Shown: positions 61,763 through 64,000 of the stretch, one piece after another
How the letters are laid out: each line of letters opens with the position of its first letter
How positions within the stretch are numbered: position 1 is the stretch's first letter
Source: Promicromonospora sp. MEB111
GTDB taxonomy: Bacteria > Actinomycetota > Actinomycetes > Actinomycetales > Cellulomonadaceae
Length of the DNA: 64,000 nt
NCBI RefSeq assembly: GCF_030209445.1
Contig: NZ_JARVSD010000011.1
Coordinates: 62,001-126,000 of the forward strand
Direction: 5' to 3'
Translations under genes and position numbers: made by a program
Notes under the pieces: generated by a model
The model's input: the letters and a program-made list of their open reading frames with translations, nothing else
The model's database searches: none
Told to the model about the DNA's origin: nothing

Positions 61763-62446
61763 ATGACGAGACTCGAAAGGTGGGAAGGCCGCGCGGAGAT
61801 TCCGTTGCTCCTGCTCGCGGTCGCGTTTCTCATCGCCTACGCATGGCCGGTGATTGATCCGCGGCTCAACCCCGACCTGGAGACCGTGCTGCGAGTCGGG
61901 AGTTGGACGGTCTGGGGAGCGTTCGCGATCGATTTCGCGGTGCGCATCTGCCTCGCGGATCAGCGCCGGACCTACATCCTCCGACATTGGTACGACGTCG
62001 CGCTGATCGTCCTACCGATGTTCAGGTCGCTCAGGTTGCTGCGTGTCCTGGCGCTCGCGCGCATCTTGAATCGGTCTGCCAAGAACTCGCTTGTGGGCCG
62101 CGTCGGTACCTATGTGATCGGCACCGCCATCGTCGTTTCGGGACTCGCAGCAATCGCGGTGCTCGATGCCGAGCAGGACGCAGCCGACGCGAACATCACG
62201 ACCATCGGCGATGCGCTCTGGTGGGCGGCCACGACGGTCACCACAGTTGGTTACGGAGATCGTTACCCGGTGACGGTCGAAGGCAGATTCATCGCCGTGG
62301 GGTTGATGATCGTAGGGATCGCGACGGTCGGAGCGGTCATCGCCAGCGCGACGGCCTGGATCATCTCTCAGGTCCAGGGCGGCACGCAGCAAGCCGCTAG
62401 TGGTGAGGCGCGCCGGACTCAGCCGCAGGGGTCGCCGCCCGAGTAG
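61763..62446 (+). CDS. voltage-gated-type potassium channel (6TM, no cytosolic domain)
   Basis: 227 residues. The helices are LLLLAVAFLIAYAWPVI, VWGAFAIDFAVRICLADQRR (S2-S3) and a short positively charged S4-like segment LRLLRVLALARILNRSAKN. Then come GTYVIGTAIVVSGLAAIAVL, the pore DALWWAATTVTTVGYGDRYP with the canonical filter TVGYGD, and the last helix FIAVGLMIVGIATVGAVIAS. It is therefore a KvAP/Kch-like K+ channel. ATG 61745 is an alternative start. Its 3' end overlaps a minus-strand frame by 28 bp. Confidence 0.88.
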   Translation: MTRLERWEGRAEIPLLLLAVAFLIAYAWPVIDPRLNPDLETVLRVGSWTVWGAFAIDFAVRICLADQRRTYILRHWYDVALIVLPMFRSLRLLRVLALARILNRSAKNSLVGRVGTYVIGTAIVVSGLAAIAVLDAEQDAADANITTIGDALWWAATTVTTVGYGDRYPVTVEGRFIAVGLMIVGIATVGAVIASATAWIISQVQGGTQQAASGEARRTQPQGSPPE

Positions 62447-62625
62447 CACGGGGCGTCATCGATGTTGTGCTCCACGGGCGGTGGGTCATTGAGAGAACGC
62501 CAGTCCACCTGCGGGACCATGAACAGCACGGCCGCCGCGACCGCCACGATCCCCACGAGTGTGTGCCAGACGTACGCGATGACTTGGGCGCGCCGTGAGA
62601 GCGATGAGCGGTCCGACTGCTTCGA
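62419..62625 (-). pseudogene. possible remnant of a small membrane protein (no start codon)
   Basis: A 68-codon minus-strand frame without an acceptable start reads RRAQVIAYVWHTLVGIVAVA, then AAVLFMVPQVDWRSLND and NIDDAPCYSGGDPCG before the stop at 62419. The helix plus the structured Cys-containing tail look like a real protein end. A TGA at 62626-62628 closes it upstream; a GTG-started frame (about 62682) runs into it in another phase, so a frameshift is possible. Confidence 0.35.
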
Positions 62626-62756
62626 TCACGCCGGCACGAGTGTCGGCGACTCTCTCGCACTGCCGGCTCACCGCGGCTGCTCCTGGTCCTGGTCCTGGTG
62701 TGGCGTGGACCTTTGTCCGCCCGTCATGTGTGGATGGTATTGCCTGGCCCCAAGGC

Positions 62757-62790
62757 GCTACGCACCCTGTGAGTACCCAGGGTGCGTAGC
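62757..62790. terminator. hairpin terminator
   Basis: Perfect 13-bp arms 62757-62769 and 62778-62790, 8-nt loop, 28 bp downstream of the stop of the frameshifted gene at 62818. Confidence 0.8.
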
Positions 62791-62817
62791 ACGTCAGCTC
62801 CGGACGGACCGGGTCGC

Positions 62818-63803
62818 TCAGAAGAAGTTGCGCGGGTCGAACTTCTCCGCGATGTCCGAGAGCGACTGGCCCGCCTCCGAGACCTGGTCCCCGACCCCGG
62901 ACACCGCACCCTCGGCCGTGCCGGCGAGGTCCTCGACGCCCGTGGTGGCCTGGTCGACGTAGCCGGCACCGAGGCGCTGACCCCGGCGGCTGCCTCGCCC
63001 AGCGCACCGGTCCCGTACTCACCGATGCCCGCGGCTGCCTCGCCGAGGGCACCGGTGCCGAACTCGCCGGCCGCCGCCGTCAGGCCCTCGACGTCGACGC
63101 CCGCCGCGAGCGACTCGAAGTCGACGCCGAGGTTCGCCGCGTTCTCCAGGATCGGGCCGGCCACGCTGCTCACGATCGCACCGGCCGCGACGGCGCCCAG
63201 GATGCCGACCGCGCCCACGGCGACCCCGGCGACGACGCCACCGGTGCCCACCTTGGCGAGCACCGACCGCATGGAGCCGGGCCGGCGGGCCTCGGTCCGG
63301 GCCGCTGCCCGGGACAGCTCCACGGGGTCGGCGGACCGGGGCTGCTCGTGCGGCGGGAGCTCCGTCTGCATGCGCTGCAGCACCTCCTGGCGCTGCGCCG
63401 GCGTCAGGCGCGCGAAGGACTCGGCGTGGATCCGCTCGATCTGGTGCGGGTCGGCGGTCTGCATGAGGTAGTCGTAGCGGGCAATCGCCTGGCGGTCGGC
63501 GTCGGTGGCTCCCGGTGCACCCGGCCGGCCCTGTGCGGCGGCGGGGTAGCCCTGCTGGGGCGCCGGGTAAGCCTGCTGACCTGTCGGGTAGCCCTGCTGC
63601 GTAGCTGGGTAGCCCTGCGGGGCCGGCGCGTGGCCCTGCTGCTGATCGCGCCCGGTCACCGCGCCGGCGATGTCCTGGAGCGTGGACTGCCAGGATCTCT
63701 GGCCCGTCGTGCCGCCCTGCGGCGCGCCCTGCTGTTGCTGCTGCCCGTTCTGCGAGTCGAGCATCTTCTTGGCCAGGCCGATCATGTTCGTGAGCTTGGA
63801 CAT
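62818..63803 (-). pseudogene. glycine-zipper/DUF533-like membrane protein gene with a frameshift
   Basis: ATG 63803. The N-terminal part reads MSKLTNMIGLAKKMLDSQNG, then Gln-rich and PQQGYPA-type repeats, then a helical domain (IERIHAESFARLTPAQRQEV), a Gly/Ala membrane segment (TGGVVAGVAVGAVGILGAVA) and GTGALGEAAAG repeats. Near 62970 the frame is lost. The true C-terminus continues in the next phase: GYVDQATTGVEDLAGTAEGA to SLSDIAEKFDPRNFF, stop TGA at 62818. Total length is 986 nt, one base short of a whole number of codons, so a single missing base (likely in a short G run) explains it. Either a sequencing error or a real mutation. Confidence 0.75.
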
Positions 63804-63969
63804 GCGGTCCGTTCCTTCCGTCGGGCGGAAGGACCACGCTTCCAGGCCATCATGAGAAGTACGTGAGACCAGGATGAGAGATTCACCCGGTGGCCTGGCG
63901 ATATACCCCGTGATCAGCCATTGTGGGCCACACGGGACGGCCGGACGACCACCGAACGACGGAGGCACA

Positions 63970-64000
63970 GTGCATTCCCATCTCCCTGGACCCGGCCGCC
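63970..64000 (+). CDS. possible start of a gene leaving the window
   Basis: GTG 63970 is preceded by GGAGG with 4-nt spacing, and the frame stays open to the window end (starts MHSHLPGPGR). Only ten codons are visible, so no function can be given. Confidence 0.3.
   Translation, partial: MHSHLPGPGR

Overview
The window is high-GC actinobacterial chromosome. The gene content (a C50-carotenoid operon with heterodimeric lycopene cyclase subunits, a FasR-fabD-fabH-acpP-fabF cluster, homodimeric AceE, DUF3145/DUF3052 genes and a secreted double pectate lyase) points to Micrococcales, most likely the Promicromonosporaceae/Cellulomonadaceae group. This placement is inference; there is no rRNA in the window.

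Layout. 1-3005: end of a LuxR/LAL regulator and an alpha/beta hydrolase. 3002-4303: erythromycin-esterase-like protein. 4410-11314 (minus): carotenoid operon idi-crtE-crtB-crtI-crtYe-crtYf-crtEb plus a TIGR01777 epimerase, nearly all joined by ATGA/GTGA overlaps. 11450-15337: acetyltransferases, two gene remnants (ATP-grasp, cupin), a membrane protein and a NarL-type two-component system. 15423-31503: a complete, very small (16.1 kb) temperate siphovirus prophage in tRNA-Asn, bounded by 40-bp att repeats. 31797-41719: aldo/keto reductase, VanY-like peptidase, an LLM monooxygenase/FMN reductase/MarR operon with two palindromic operators, a PL1-CBM-PL9 pectate lyase with a paired LacI-type operator, and a HAD hydrolase. 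41811-48776: tRNA-Met(CAT), MFS pump, RtcB, K+ channel, DUF5819/HTTM pair, DUF3145, peptide deformylase. 48891-54054: type II fatty-acid synthesis cluster with its FasR-type regulator. 54938-57703: aceE. The right end holds DUF3052, a peroxiredoxin, tRNA-Val, a TetR/DUF4267 pair, an ATP-grasp protein, a second K+ channel and a frameshifted membrane protein.

Most notable system. The prophage repressor gene (31196-31504) runs into the attR core, and its stop codon TAA is completed by the first host base after the core. Joining the right phage end to the left phage end in silico (attP) removes this stop. The frame then continues 24 codons into 15463-15535, ends in GSAVAA, and its TGA overlaps the ATG of the next phage gene (15532) as ATGA. 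The integrase lies downstream on that side and itself ends in an alanine-rich tail (LYAVARAAA). This is the architecture of integration-dependent immunity known from mycobacteriophages BPs, Brujita and Charlie. There, the viral repressor carries an ssrA-like degron and only integration yields the stable, shorter repressor. Here it appears in a different host group, at a tRNA-Asn site.

The rest of the prophage is one minus-strand lytic operon (31075 to 17423). It runs from a Cro/Xis-like gene through small early genes, HNH, terminase, portal, a protease-capsid fusion, tail genes and endolysin to two small membrane lysis proteins. Most junctions are GTGA/ATGA overlaps and only two gaps exceed 5 bp.
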